This document shows positions 19,254 to 29,178 of a DNA stretch of 64,000 bases, one piece after another. The notes below the pieces were generated by a model. The model saw only the letters and a program-made list of their open reading frames with translations. It did not search any database and was not told the origin of the DNA. Location of the stretch: the NCBI GenBank assembly GCA_936440205.1, contig OW387146.1, positions 26,784,458-26,848,457 of the forward strand. The letters run 5' to 3'. The translations under genes and the position numbers were made by a program. Source of the stretch: Lepidonotus clava. Its lineage: Eukaryota > Annelida > Polychaeta > Phyllodocida > Polynoidae. Numbering within the stretch: the first letter of the stretch is position 1; every line of letters starts with the position of its first letter.

Positions 19254-21764
19254 ATGAGCGGACAGTGCTGGGAAGGACATTGTCACGGAAAGGAGTTTAA
19301 GCACTTGGCCAAGCATATTAAAGGCCAGCACGATGGATTACGGAAGCAGTACTACATGTGCCCGGTGTGTTCGAGTCGAGCCTATTCGACACACCAGGAC
19401 TGGAGAAAGCACATGACGGAATCACACGAAGGGAACCTGCAGAGGGGGATGCCGAAGCAAGACCCCCTTCTGAGGCTGGAGTATGCTGCGGCGTTCGCCT
19501 TGGACCCGAAAGGACGACCGCCGTACACCAGTTTCGCTACTGGGGATGAAACGGCGGCCCGGGTAGCCAACATGGAACGGGACTACGCGGTGCGCCATCC
19601 AGAGGGGTTTCAACCCCCTGAGAGGGCGGTGGATAAGGAGGCACCGGAGAGGCCGCGACGGCAGATCCGCATCCCTTACTACCCGAGGGCGTCAAGAGGA
19701 TCCGAGGACAGCGACGCCGAGCAGCTGGAGCAGGTAGCAACCGAAGAAGGATCAGAGGCCGACGAGGCCGGAGAGGGAGCCCAAGCAGCCAAAGCAGCAG
19801 GGAAGGGACCCCTGGCCGAGGTGGCGGAACGATCAACACCCACGCGTCGTTCCCCTCGGAGGGCCGCAAAAGGAGTACGGAAGGAAGACACCGAGTCGCC
19901 GCGAAGCGCGAGCCGGGCCGTGGTCAACCCGAAACCACTCCTGACACCAGACCAAATATCAGGGTTAGTACAGAGCCGAATTAAGAAGTTAAACGCCCAG
20001 GGAGAACCACGGGAACCGAGAGGACGAGGACTCCCAGGCAGAGGAAAAGGACGAACATCCACACCTACCCCGAAGCCGGGTTGCTCAGGAATACCACCGG
20101 GGGCTGAGGTGGTGGAATTGGTGAGCTCGTCCGACGACCAACGACCGAAAGTCAAAGAAGAAGAAGAGCCGCTCGCTTTCAAGAGGCCCCCGACGCAGGG
20201 ATGCCCGACGGAGGAGCCGTCGCGAAAGAAGAAGTGGAAAAAGGTCAAGAAAGTCCCGAGAGAATTGGAGGAGGGAACGAGTTCGGACCAGTCGGAGTCA
20301 GGCAGGAGTATGTCGGCCCGAAGCGATCGGTCTTTGATTATCGCTGAGTCTAGCAGCACGGGAGAGCTGGGACCATCACAGCCTGAGACCTCGACAGGAG
20401 TCAAACGGACCACGGGACTAGAACCACCTTGTAGCGACGCACAATTTACTATGATGACAGTTCATAAGAAATCGGTGATATACGAATCACGACACCCGAG
20501 GTACCCCGGGTATTTAAAAGGAACAATGAACCGGGAGGGATCGTTCAGGGGTTACCACGAGGCGAGATCCGACCGGGAGCTGGAGGACAGCATTCGGGAA
20601 GCACAGGGAGGCCGGCTGGTGGAAAGAGAAGCATTGTACCTAGGGAGGTTTCTACGCGAGATGGCAGAAAGGCAGGGACTCAAACCGTCGGGGCGAGTGG
20701 AGAAAGTAAAGTATGTTCGGCATGCGGCCAGGCCGGAGGACACGGCGTCGACGGCCTCGACACAGCCGCTGTTCTCTACCCCTACCCCGACGAAAGCAGA
20801 TTCACCCCTGGAGAAGATGGTATGCAAGCAGCCGATAGTGCCGCCCCCAGGATTGAAACGAATGAGAGACATTACGGTAGCACCAGACACGCCAGAGACA
20901 CGGGCGGCGGTTGACAACCTGACTCGGGCCAGTTTGGGGAGCTCGTTTTTCGGGTCGCAGGGATCGGAGGAGACCCCGGGACCACCGTCGCCCGAACGTA
21001 TGGGATCGCCGCCAGGACCGGATACCCCACTCAAGGACGAGGACAAACACGGGCGGGCGCTACAACCGCGGGTTGTGATACACAGATTACAAATGCCGGC
21101 TGCCCAGTCCATGGACGAGGAGGTGGAAGACTCAGAGGACATGGAGTTGGGGCAGGCCGAGACCAGAGGATACGAGCCGGAGAAACAAGAATTGGACGAG
21201 TCGGGAGCGGATTCAGTGTTCGGGTCTATCGGAACGGAGATGCCGACGGCAGGACCATCTAGAGAAACACCGAGACTCAAGTTATTACGGACACAGGCCG
21301 TTCACCAGGTCTTACAGGGACACTTTCCGGTGACGGCGCGAGCGGTACGAGACTGGGACGCGGAAAAGGCCATTCGGGTGCAACTGACGTGGCCCCCGAG
21401 AGAGGTGCGAGGAATGACGGCCAAGACAAGAGCAATGGCTTCGGCGTCTATGGCGTTCCTGATGGCACTAGAAACGGGCCGCAAGCCAGAGACATTTGAA
21501 GAAGCGATGGCGCAGTTCCCGACGGCGGCACTGGGGCCGTTGACCAGGGAGTTCCCGGGGGTCGACCAGCTAGTTAACGAACACAACCGGACCGTCCAAT
21601 TGGCTCAGACCCTAGTGATGCACAAAAACGAGGATCAACTGGATGACTTGTTGAAGGCGACAAGAGAGGCGGAAAAACAGAGCGGAATGGTGGATCAGCT
21701 TCTCGAGCTCCCCGCTAGGGAGGAGAGACTGTTGCTGCCGATCCGACGCCAAGAGGAAGGGTGA
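19254..21764 (+). CDS. ORF3 of copy B: nuclear-type C2H2 zinc-finger protein
   Basis: An 836-codon frame from the ATG at 19254 (A at -3); the frame extends 12 codons upstream from a TTG, which I do not take as the start. It is nearly identical to copy A's ORF3: two C2H2 fingers (residues 5-26 and 36-58), a SUMO-interaction-like VVELV-SSSDD near 286-295, VKEE near 300, a lysine-rich NLS near 324-333, serine/proline-rich spacers and a helical tail. It lies 1.15 kb after pol, in the env position, but lacks secretion or membrane signals. That both copies keep it open argues that it is a real gene of the element. What it does is unknown; other reading: a host-derived transcription factor fragment captured by the element. 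Confidence 0.85.
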   Translation: MSGQCWEGHCHGKEFKHLAKHIKGQHDGLRKQYYMCPVCSSRAYSTHQDWRKHMTESHEGNLQRGMPKQDPLLRLEYAAAFALDPKGRPPYTSFATGDETAARVANMERDYAVRHPEGFQPPERAVDKEAPERPRRQIRIPYYPRASRGSEDSDAEQLEQVATEEGSEADEAGEGAQAAKAAGKGPLAEVAERSTPTRRSPRRAAKGVRKEDTESPRSASRAVVNPKPLLTPDQISGLVQSRIKKLNAQGEPREPRGRGLPGRGKGRTSTPTPKPGCSGIPPGAEVVELVSSSDDQRPKVKEEEEPLAFKRPPTQGCPTEEPSRKKKWKKVKKVPRELEEGTSSDQSESGRSMSARSDRSLIIAESSSTGELGPSQPETSTGVKRTTGLEPPCSDAQFTMMTVHKKSVIYESRHPRYPGYLKGTMNREGSFRGYHEARSDRELEDSIREAQGGRLVEREALYLGRFLREMAERQGLKPSGRVEKVKYVRHAARPEDTASTASTQPLFSTPTPTKADSPLEKMVCKQPIVPPPGLKRMRDITVAPDTPETRAAVDNLTRASLGSSFFGSQGSEETPGPPSPERMGSPPGPDTPLKDEDKHGRALQPRVVIHRLQMPAAQSMDEEVEDSEDMELGQAETRGYEPEKQELDESGADSVFGSIGTEMPTAGPSRETPRLKLLRTQAVHQVLQGHFPVTARAVRDWDAEKAIRVQLTWPPREVRGMTAKTRAMASASMAFLMALETGRKPETFEEAMAQFPTAALGPLTREFPGVDQLVNEHNRTVQLAQTLVMHKNEDQLDDLLKATREAEKQSGMVDQLLELPAREERLLLPIRRQEEG

Positions 21765-24700
21765 AGTGGATGCTGCTCGAGGTCTTGCACGGAAGAAAAA
21801 CAGCGCGACGGAACCAGAGGCGGAAGATGGCGCGTCGCGAGTCGGGTGGGGAGGGATTACGGGGCGTTGGCTCCTCACCCATAGTGTCAAACCCCCAGGG
21901 AGAGAACCGGGCCGAGGCGGAGGTACCTGAGCCGCACAGGAGGCCGAAGCCTGGATAAAAGACTCTCCTGGAGACCGCTGGACGGGCCCGAAAACTTTAC
22001 TTAAACTCATCGGGAACGGACTGGCGGGCTCGAACATTCTTATCTTAATTTATTCTTATTAGTTTCTTTATGGAAACCTTCTTGCGGAAGTGAACGAAAC
22101 CACATGTGTTAGGAGGTGTTGAGCGTAATCAGCGAGCTGGAGGGTCCATGACTGGAATGAACTTACCAAGCCTGCGGGGCGAATACGGGACGGAAGGAGG
22201 CGCTAGGAGGAAAAACAAGTTTGTAGCTGTTCCTCTTCTTCCCTGGAGCCCGCTGCGTTGGTTGGGACCGAGCAGATGGAACGGGATCGTCCGGTCGCGG
22301 AAATGGATAACGGGCCGGGCGACCCGGGAGCGAGAGTGAAAGTTGGGAGGCGGAATCGAGGAAAGGAAATCAGAAAGGACGGATAGTGTTGTCATTGTAG
22401 TCTTTGAGTCGACGGTCGTGCCGGGGTAAATAAGGTACCGGTGGGCCGGCGACTCGCCGCTGGAGGAAAGGCTGGCGCGGGCCAAGACTGAAAACCCTTC
22501 TCCCGCGCTGCCTTGAGCGATCTGGAGGCGAGGAAGAGACGACCTCTGTCCTCTAGCGGCACTTCTACTTCCTGCAACCTTGTCTTCTTGATCTTGGATG
22601 GATCGATCAGAATGTGGATGAACCCGGATTCATGTACCATCATCTTCTGAGTTTCCTTGTCTTCAGCCTCTTACCGCATACGAAGAGCGGCAAAATGGAA
22701 CTTCTCGACCTGAATGCTGGTTTTATCGTGCCAGAGTTGATGCAGCGAATCGTGAAAGGATTGCAGCGAGTCGTAGATGTCTCCCGGAGGACCAAGGCAC
22801 GAGCAGGGACGATAACTTAGGAGCCCTGGCTCGTGACCGACCGTGATATATAGTAAAAACAATACATGAACGAGAAACGGAAAAAAAAATTTAATAGACT
22901 TACTAAAAACTTATATTAATCTCTCACCTGCTGTAACGACAGAGACTCCTTCCATGTCATATTTCCTGATGTCTTCTTCCCAAGGAACGAAACAAAATAG
23001 TCTTTGAAACATACAGGGAGGTGGTGCTTGGAACGTCGGCTGCGGATGCCCTGATAGACAAATCAAGAGGTCTGCAAAGAGCGACGAGGAGCGATCCTTC
23101 TTGGAGTTCATCGGATGAGTTCTCTATACATGCTATTTTATTGTGAATGGGCCCGTTCCGGATCTCAAACGTTGACGTTGGGTGCAGGTCCCAGTTGATG
23201 TCGTCCATCTTCACTTTCTACAGCTTCTTCTTCTCCTTCTCACTAATATCTTCAACTTACCAACTTCGAACCGTCGAGCAGCCCGGAACGGCTCGGAGCT
23301 GTTGTCTCGGCGTTCGTCATAGGCATAGTGTCTCCATGCAATGTGACATGGCACCGTGGACGACTGTGGCCTTACTCCAAAATCAAACCAGACCGGATCT
23401 TAAACTTACCTCTATTAACGAACTATTTGTTGGTATTACAGTCTTACGAAAATCGTCAATAAGCACGGTCCTCCAGGAGGACGAGGAGAAAAACTTAGCA
23501 GGCGGAGCGAGGCCCGAGAGCCTAGGAAACGAACGAGGGCCCGAGTGCCCGAAACAGGAATCCTCTTCTTAGGAAAATCATCTCATCAGTAGAACGAAGG
23601 AGCCTCCCTCTCGCCCCAAAGAGGACTGTCTTCCTGCCGTTGTTTACGGGGGGGGGGAGGGATGAGAGGCACCGGCTCCTGTCATCAAAAAGAAACTTCA
23701 TCAAAACTATTTTCTTAATCAGGTCTCCGTTCCGGTTGTTGTCATGCCACTTGGGCCCGGAACGGTGACGGAAATACTTTACTATGGTGGACTCTCTCCG
23801 ACATCTCTTTTTGAAATCCTGAAATCTTCAAATGTGTCGACGTGGTCGAGGACGGAACATCTTGATGCTGGGTTAACCACGAGGACATGTGTCGTAAAAG
23901 TCAAACTTCAGTTCCTGTACGGAAAACGGACACTTCATCAATAATTAATGATTCTAATCTTCTCAGTCTCACCTTCACCCGAACTCCATCTCAAAGCTTC
24001 ACCGTAACAAGTAGCACGAAACCCGCGACGTCGTCTGCTGAAGCTTCCACTCTAAGCTTTAATGAATGAAGTTAAGTTCCTTTCCACATACAACGCCATC
24101 TTCTTCTTTGGGTACCTTGGCCTCTGGCTCGAACATGTTGTCCTTGCCAACCGTGAAAAAGTCACTGGGGGGCTCTGAATGCCGAGGCGACCGAGGGTGC
24201 GAAGTCCAAAAAGAACATTCTATCTACAAAAGCTTCAGTCTTTCTTCTTCAACTCATCCTTAAAATCATCATCATCACCTAAGAGAACGCAGAGAAGAGT
24301 AACAGTTACGGAAGAACGAGGGGTCACGACCGACCGGGTAGGAGAATCACGACCGATTCTCTACCCAAAAACAAGGAAGAACGTCTGGACGACGGTAGAA
24401 CGGACCGAGGGTCGAGAGGACTAAGGGTCACGACCGACCCTGGCCTCTGGGTGAGAGAGTCACGACCGATTCTCCACCCGAACTAGGGGAGAACGTCTGG
24501 ACGACGAAAAACGAAGGGAACGGGGGCACTGCGGGTCACGACCGACCCATGGCCCCGGGCAGGAGGACCACGACCGGTCCCTCTGTCCTAATGAGGGTAA
24601 AAAAGGCGGGGAAAAACGCGCCAAGGGGCTAAGTAAACAGAGCCCAGAGGAGAGGAGCGGGGGCGACGGGGTCACGACCGATCCCCAGTCCCGGGTGGGA

Positions 24701-25058
24701 GAGCCACGACCGGCTCGCTCATCCTAAAAGACGAGAAAAACAGGAGGTCCTAAATAGATCAAGGATAAGAGAACTCTGACGAAGATAAAAGAGACTAAGA
24801 TATATAAAAACGAATTATATGAACTTTTAGAAAAACGAAGAGAGAAAAACGAAGAAAGAAAAACGAAGAAAGAAGAGAAATAATAATTAGCCGGATAGGC
24901 CCCGGGGGCCCTCCGAAGTAGACCGGGGAGGACAGAGGGTGACACCTCCTCCTCTGCCGATAAGGAGCGTAGGATTGAAATGTTTCTGGTTCTAGAGTAT
25001 GTTCTGTTGCTGTATGAACTGTGTTGAAATTTTGTATAACGTGTTTTCCCACCTTTCA
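21765..25058 (+). other. Long 3' region of copy B
   Basis: 3.3 kb after ORF3 with no long sense frame. It contains an AT-rich patch near 22840-22920, the hairpin array at 24322-24724 and four purine-rich GAAAAACGAAGA-type repeats near 24826-24880. Such a long tail is unusual for a Gypsy element and is kept in both copies. Confidence 0.6.
24322..24724 (+). repeat. Array of eight ACGACC-loop hairpins, copy B
   Basis: Eight inverted repeats, each with loop ACGACC: loops at 24326, 24349, 24430, 24462, 24538, 24570, 24674 and 24706. They alternate: short stems of 4-6 pairs (GGTC/GACC, AGGGTC/GACCCT, GGGTC/GACCC) and long stems of about 12 pairs with one bulge or mismatch. Four short-long pairs are spaced by about 70-110 bases, with GAACGTCTGGACGACG repeated between the first three. 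Stem sequences differ while pairing is kept (GAGAATC/GATTCTC, GGACC/GGTCC, GAGCC/GGCTC). This is a diverged tandem duplication that preserves RNA structure. Confidence 0.8.
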
Positions 25059-25074
25059 AGAAGGTGCGGGAGGG
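25059..25074 (+). other. Polypurine tract of copy B
   Basis: AGAAGGTGCGGGAGGG abuts the 3' LTR at 25075, identical to the tract in copy A. Confidence 0.75.
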
Positions 25075-25125
25075 TGTGATGAACGGCTATTCAGCCAAAA
25101 TACATAGAGGTTAAAATAATAGAAA

Positions 25126-25275
25126 TAAGGTAACGAAGAACGAAATAGATGTAAAGAACGAATATGTAAAGAACGAATAACGAATATGTAAAGAACGAAG
25201 AACGAAATAGATGTAAAGAACGAATATGTAAAGAACGAATAACGAATATGTAAAGAACGAATAACGAAAACGTAA
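25126..25275 (+). repeat. AACGAA-rich tandem repeat in U3 of copy B's LTR
   Basis: Units built from TATGTAAAGAACGAA, AATAACGAA and AGATGTAAAGAACGAA. The same block in copy A's 5' LTR is 26 bp shorter, so unit number changes between otherwise near-identical LTRs. Confidence 0.7.
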
Positions 25276-25346
25276 TGGAACGAAACCCGGAAATATGTAA
25301 ACCGGAAGTGAAATGTAAACCGGAAACGGAATATATAAACCGGAAG

Positions 25347-25434
25347 TGACGTCAATTGTAGGTCACGTGACCGAAGGCAGCCAATCAGGGCTGACCTCTC
25401 TAGTATATAAAGGGGCGGTGAGGCCCGAATAAAC
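25347..25434 (+). promoter_or_regulatory. LTR promoter with CRE, E-box, CCAAT, TATA and poly(A) signal
   Basis: In order: TGACGTCA (25347-25354), the palindrome GGTCACGTGACC (25361-25372), CCAAT (25381-25385), TATATAAA (25404-25411) and AATAAA (25429-25434). The start site is expected near 25434-25440. The same order is seen on the minus strand in both LTRs of copy A. The poly(A) signal sits at the U3/R border, so a short R region is likely. Confidence 0.7.
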
Positions 25435-26024
25435 AGAGTTCTTCAACAGTTCTCCTGGTGTCCAGACGTGTCCTCTTTCCTGAAACAACCACTAAAGATG
25501 AGCCGAATAGAGTAATTAAGTCGAAGTTAGGACAAAACAGTCGAAGTCCGAGATAGGTAGTCGAAACATAGGGGAAGGGGCCCGAAGGCCCGAAGAACGA
25601 GGAACGAGGGAACGGAGTAGGGCACGAAGGCCCGAAGTAGTACCGGAAACCGAGGCATAGTATGGTACGAAGACATGGGGAGCGGAACGAGGGAGCGAAG
25701 TCCGCGGGGACGAGGGCGCGGCGTGCTCGGCCCCACGCTACCAAACAATAGGCGACCGTCGGCCCGTCGCCCCCGCGGACCGGAACTCAGGGGTGGACCG
25801 TTCCCCGGCCGACCCGTACCCCTACCGTAATTTCCCTCCCCCGCAGTCCTCCGTCGACATCGAGTGCCGATCGATTCGCTCAGCCCCCCCTCGTGCGCGA
25901 GGCACGACTCTAGAAACACATCTCGGTTCTTGGCCCGGATTCCCCGTCCGCCCCGAGACCCGAACAACCCCCACGTTCCTCTGTCGTAAGAATCGGCAAC
26001 CCCGACTTACCAGAGAACGTCACA

Positions 26025-27506
26025 CTACTCACGGGTAGTAGCGCCTTGACTAATTCGTTCCATGAGTTCAAAGATGTTGAACATTGTTTACATGTAAACC
26101 GTGTTTCTACATCTAATTTTCGTTGGATCATGAACTGTGCAACACTCATTGTGGCTAATTTAATTGATTATCTAAACCAATTAACTAAATTAACTCAAAA
26201 GAATGTCGACTCTTTACCATCCTTTAGTCCAGTTTAATGTAGTTCTGGTGTGGGAGGGTGTGGTTTCGCGTTGGTGTTGGTGCATAGGCATGTTACATGT
26301 TTACAGCCTAGCAGAATTTCAATGAAATGATATCATATTTCACCATAGGCCTCCTTACATGTATTTATCATGTATATTCCAGGGTATTCACTAAAGCAGG
26401 TAGTATATCCACTTTATACATTTACACAATCCAATATGCCTAGACAAGTTGCTAATCTCATAACAAATAAAGTTAACGTTTTAAACCCGTAAGTCTATTA
26501 GTCAGATAGTCGAACGGTCCCCAATGCCTGTGCCTGAGGAGTATACTTTGACAGCAGACAGATGAACCCTGTCTGTAAACGGGGTTGGGCCTGACAAGGG
26601 GTGAAGAGGGTGGAGGGTGTATAAGGAGAAGTTCGCCGAGGGAGGGCAGCTTGGAAGTTTTTTGGGGAAGGGCTGACGGGGAATTCGCTGCAGTCTGTGA
26701 CTGAAATGTACAAGTAGCCGTTGCACTTGTACAGAGAGTGCATTCGCCTGCCTGCCCTTGCCTGCCCTGGCCTGCCCTCATTTGTTTTGTTTTTGGGCAA
26801 TTCGAGCGTCAGCTTCGACCCTACAGTTTCACCTTTCAGCAGCTAGTACCGATTAAAGCCTGTCGTTACAGCAATTTTAAAACCATGAGGTTAAACAGCA
26901 GGAAAATATCACGTTCAAAATTAATAAGGTAACTAAATTAAGGTTGTGATTGAAAATAAGATGCATCAGACAAGGGTTTAGTCTCCTGTGTTATTTGTAA
27001 TACATTATTGAGGATGGGGGGGGGGGGGGGGGTTCCCTTTTATGTGATATAACACACTCCCTGTGTAGTCATATAATTATCAAAAGGTCCCATTTTCATA
27101 TTTAAAGCTGGAATTTTCTTTAAATTTCCATATTGACGAACAGAGCATATGCTAAATAAACTAGTTTCATTCACACCTAATATAATGTCTATGCTGTGTT
27201 AGGTTCCCTTTAACATGTGCACGGATCCATCCTTTCAATCTGTCTTTTTACTCCACCTAAACAGCATTGGTCTTCCGTGACATAGGCCCCAGGCTTGATG
27301 CACTACATTAAAAACGGAGCGGCAGTGAGCTGATAATCGAACAAGAAATAGAGACTCCACATCAGGCATGAATGTACCAACCAGTGTAGGTAATTGAGAA
27401 CACCAAATATGAAACACAAATACAATGTACTCCCCTATAGACGACACGTTTTGAAGCAGGTAACATGGCCCGATGCTGCTTGACAAAGACCCTGACTTTT
27501 ACGTCG
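26025..27506. other. Host DNA right of copy B, no gene seen
   Basis: AT-rich sequence with short frames only. Notable items are a small CTGCC tandem near 26747-26777 and a run of 17 G at 27016-27032. I see no splice-bounded exon. Confidence 0.5.
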
Positions 27507-27510
27507 ACCC

Positions 27511-28788
27511 TGTTAGGACGCTAAACCACAAATGGGCGCTATCCCACAAATGCAAGCTAATTGTCACTTAACATCCATGTCAGGACGCTATCATGCAAAC
27601 ATTCACTAAACCACAAAGCGCTTTGTCAGTTAGCAGCACCCATAAGCTGCTAAGCTACAATCAAATGCTATCCAACAAGATGTTATCCTACAATGGATGC
27701 TATCCTACAGATTTATGCTGAAAAGTAGCAAACCAATTTTGAAGGTTATTTCGTTGAGGTTTGGAAGAGAGGTGTACTGTGAACTCCTAGAGGACATAGG
27801 ACTAAGCTGTTCAAATTTTCAAATATATCAATTATTTAGGAAAATTAAATCACACATTTCCATTTTGCAATTTCTATTCCATATCAAGAGACATTTGAAT
27901 ATTGATAAATTATTAACAAAATAAATTCAAGAAGCAAAAATAAGGCTTCAGTTGTTCAACCCCTTGTAACTTCATAACAGTGAAGGATGATGGATATACA
28001 AATATTGGCTTTTTTTATGATAGAGAATCCAATGCCATATTAAATGGTGTTTATGGATTTGATAAGGGCGTTGTATGCTGAGTTGTAACTTTATGTACAA
28101 TGTCATAATATCTTAATCTTAATCTTAATCGAGTCTCCCATTTGCAGAGCATAAAACCTATTTTTGTATACCTAGTTGTTAGTTGTTGCACACAATCTTT
28201 TTTTTTTACAAATTCTATCAATACGCTTTGAAGATCGTACAAAAAAGACCAACCTCTCACATAGTAATTACTAGAAATTGTCCCCTGAATCATCCTGCCC
28301 CACTGAAAAATGCATATTTTCCATGATATCTTATCTCACATTTCCCTGAATAGAAAGCTAAAATCATTTAGAAAAATATATACTCTCTATTTAAGAGGAC
28401 ATTTTATCAAAATAAAGATAAGGAACTTAACGTTTTGGGGCATAATACATAAAAGACCTGACACCCCCTTTCAGTCCTACAGAAAAGGTAATTTTGCCGA
28501 ATGATAGTTTTATATAGCTATATGTAGAGATACTATCCTGCAAATATTTGTGGCTTAGTGGATCTGTTTGTAGCTTAGCATCTTGTGGTGATGCTAAGTC
28601 ACAAAAGCATGCTAAGCTACAAATATTTATGACTTAGTGTCTATTTTTGGAAAGATGCTATCCTTAAAATATTTTAAGTTTAGCATTTGTTTGTAGCTTA
28701 GCATCCTGTAGGGATGCTATCCGGCAAAAGGTCACTAAACCACAAACATTTGTTGGATAGCATCTGTTTGTAGGATAGCATCCTAACA
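27511..28788. mobile_element. Non-autonomous TIR transposon, Ginger-like ends
   Basis: A 1,278-bp element beginning TGTTAGGACGCTA and ending in the inverted counterpart TAGCATCCTAACA. The first and last 41 bases agree at about three quarters of positions when one is reversed. The 4-bp duplication ACCC lies at 27507-27510 and 28789-28792. The outer 200-250 bp on each side hold about 20 degenerate copies, in both directions, of a GCTAWSCYACAAA motif. The AT-rich middle encodes nothing convincing. As I recall, TGTNA termini with 4-bp duplications mark the Ginger group, whose transposase is related to Gypsy integrase; assignment on ends alone is tentative. Confidence 0.7.
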
Positions 28789-28792
28789 ACCC

Positions 28793-29030
28793 TGTCTAAT
28801 TGTAACAGGGAAACCCAGCGGTTCTGAATATGAAAAGCTGTGAGAGAGGAGATGCTGGGTCTCGGATGGTTTAGTAAGTAGCACAAGAGACAATATCCTG
28901 AGGGAAATTAAGAGAACTTTAAGAGGTGACAGGAAAAGCGGGTGGGGTTGTATCATATCAATAGGTTCTGGGAAAGTTGACTGAACTGAGAGTTGATAGT
29001 TGAAGCAACAGGCGAATACACAGCTAAAGA
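28793..29030. other. Spacer between two repeats
   Basis: Unique-looking AT-rich DNA with no supported gene. Confidence 0.4.
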
Positions 29031-29178
29031 AGTAGGGGCGGATCCAAACATTTTCAAAAAAAAAGAAAAAGGGGGGGGGGGGGGCGCCGTAATGTAAAAA
29101 TTTCTACCGGAACCTCCAGCTCCAAGAGTTTTACATTAAAAAGAATTAACAGTTGGCCAAAAATCTAGATCCGCCACT
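29031..29178. mobile_element. Short MITE with GGCGGATC ends
   Basis: About 148 bp bounded by GGGGCGGATCCA on the left and its inverted form GATCCGCCACTG on the right, with a poly-A/poly-G tract inside. Related ends occur at 41702-41890 and 55445-55628, with single ends near 32930, 42078 and 43360. Confidence 0.5.

Larger units (their letters stand above)
1..26024 (+). mobile_element. Ty3/Gypsy LTR element, copy B, split by nested copy A
   Basis: Copy B occupies 1-3177 and 16672-26024; everything between is copy A plus a duplicated CAAA. Window base 1 corresponds to a point about 22 bases inside the primer binding site as seen in copy A, so the 5' LTR and primer site of B lie just left of the window. 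Visible parts in order: gag, the left part of pol, (copy A), the right part of pol, ORF3, a 3.3-kb 3' region, a polypurine tract and a 950-bp 3' LTR. The element is visibly richer in G+C than the AT-rich DNA to its right. B is broken by the insertion of A. Near identity to A suggests both are young. The base order protease-RT-RNase H-integrase places it in Metaviridae (Ty3/Gypsy); I do not assign a clade. Confidence 0.93.
25075..26024 (+). repeat. 3' LTR of copy B
   Basis: A 950-bp LTR from TGTGATGAACGG to GAACGTCACA, preceded by a polypurine tract at 25059-25074. Host DNA starts at 26025 with CTAC, the expected 3' copy of B's own 4-bp target duplication; its partner lies outside the window. 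Confidence 0.95.
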
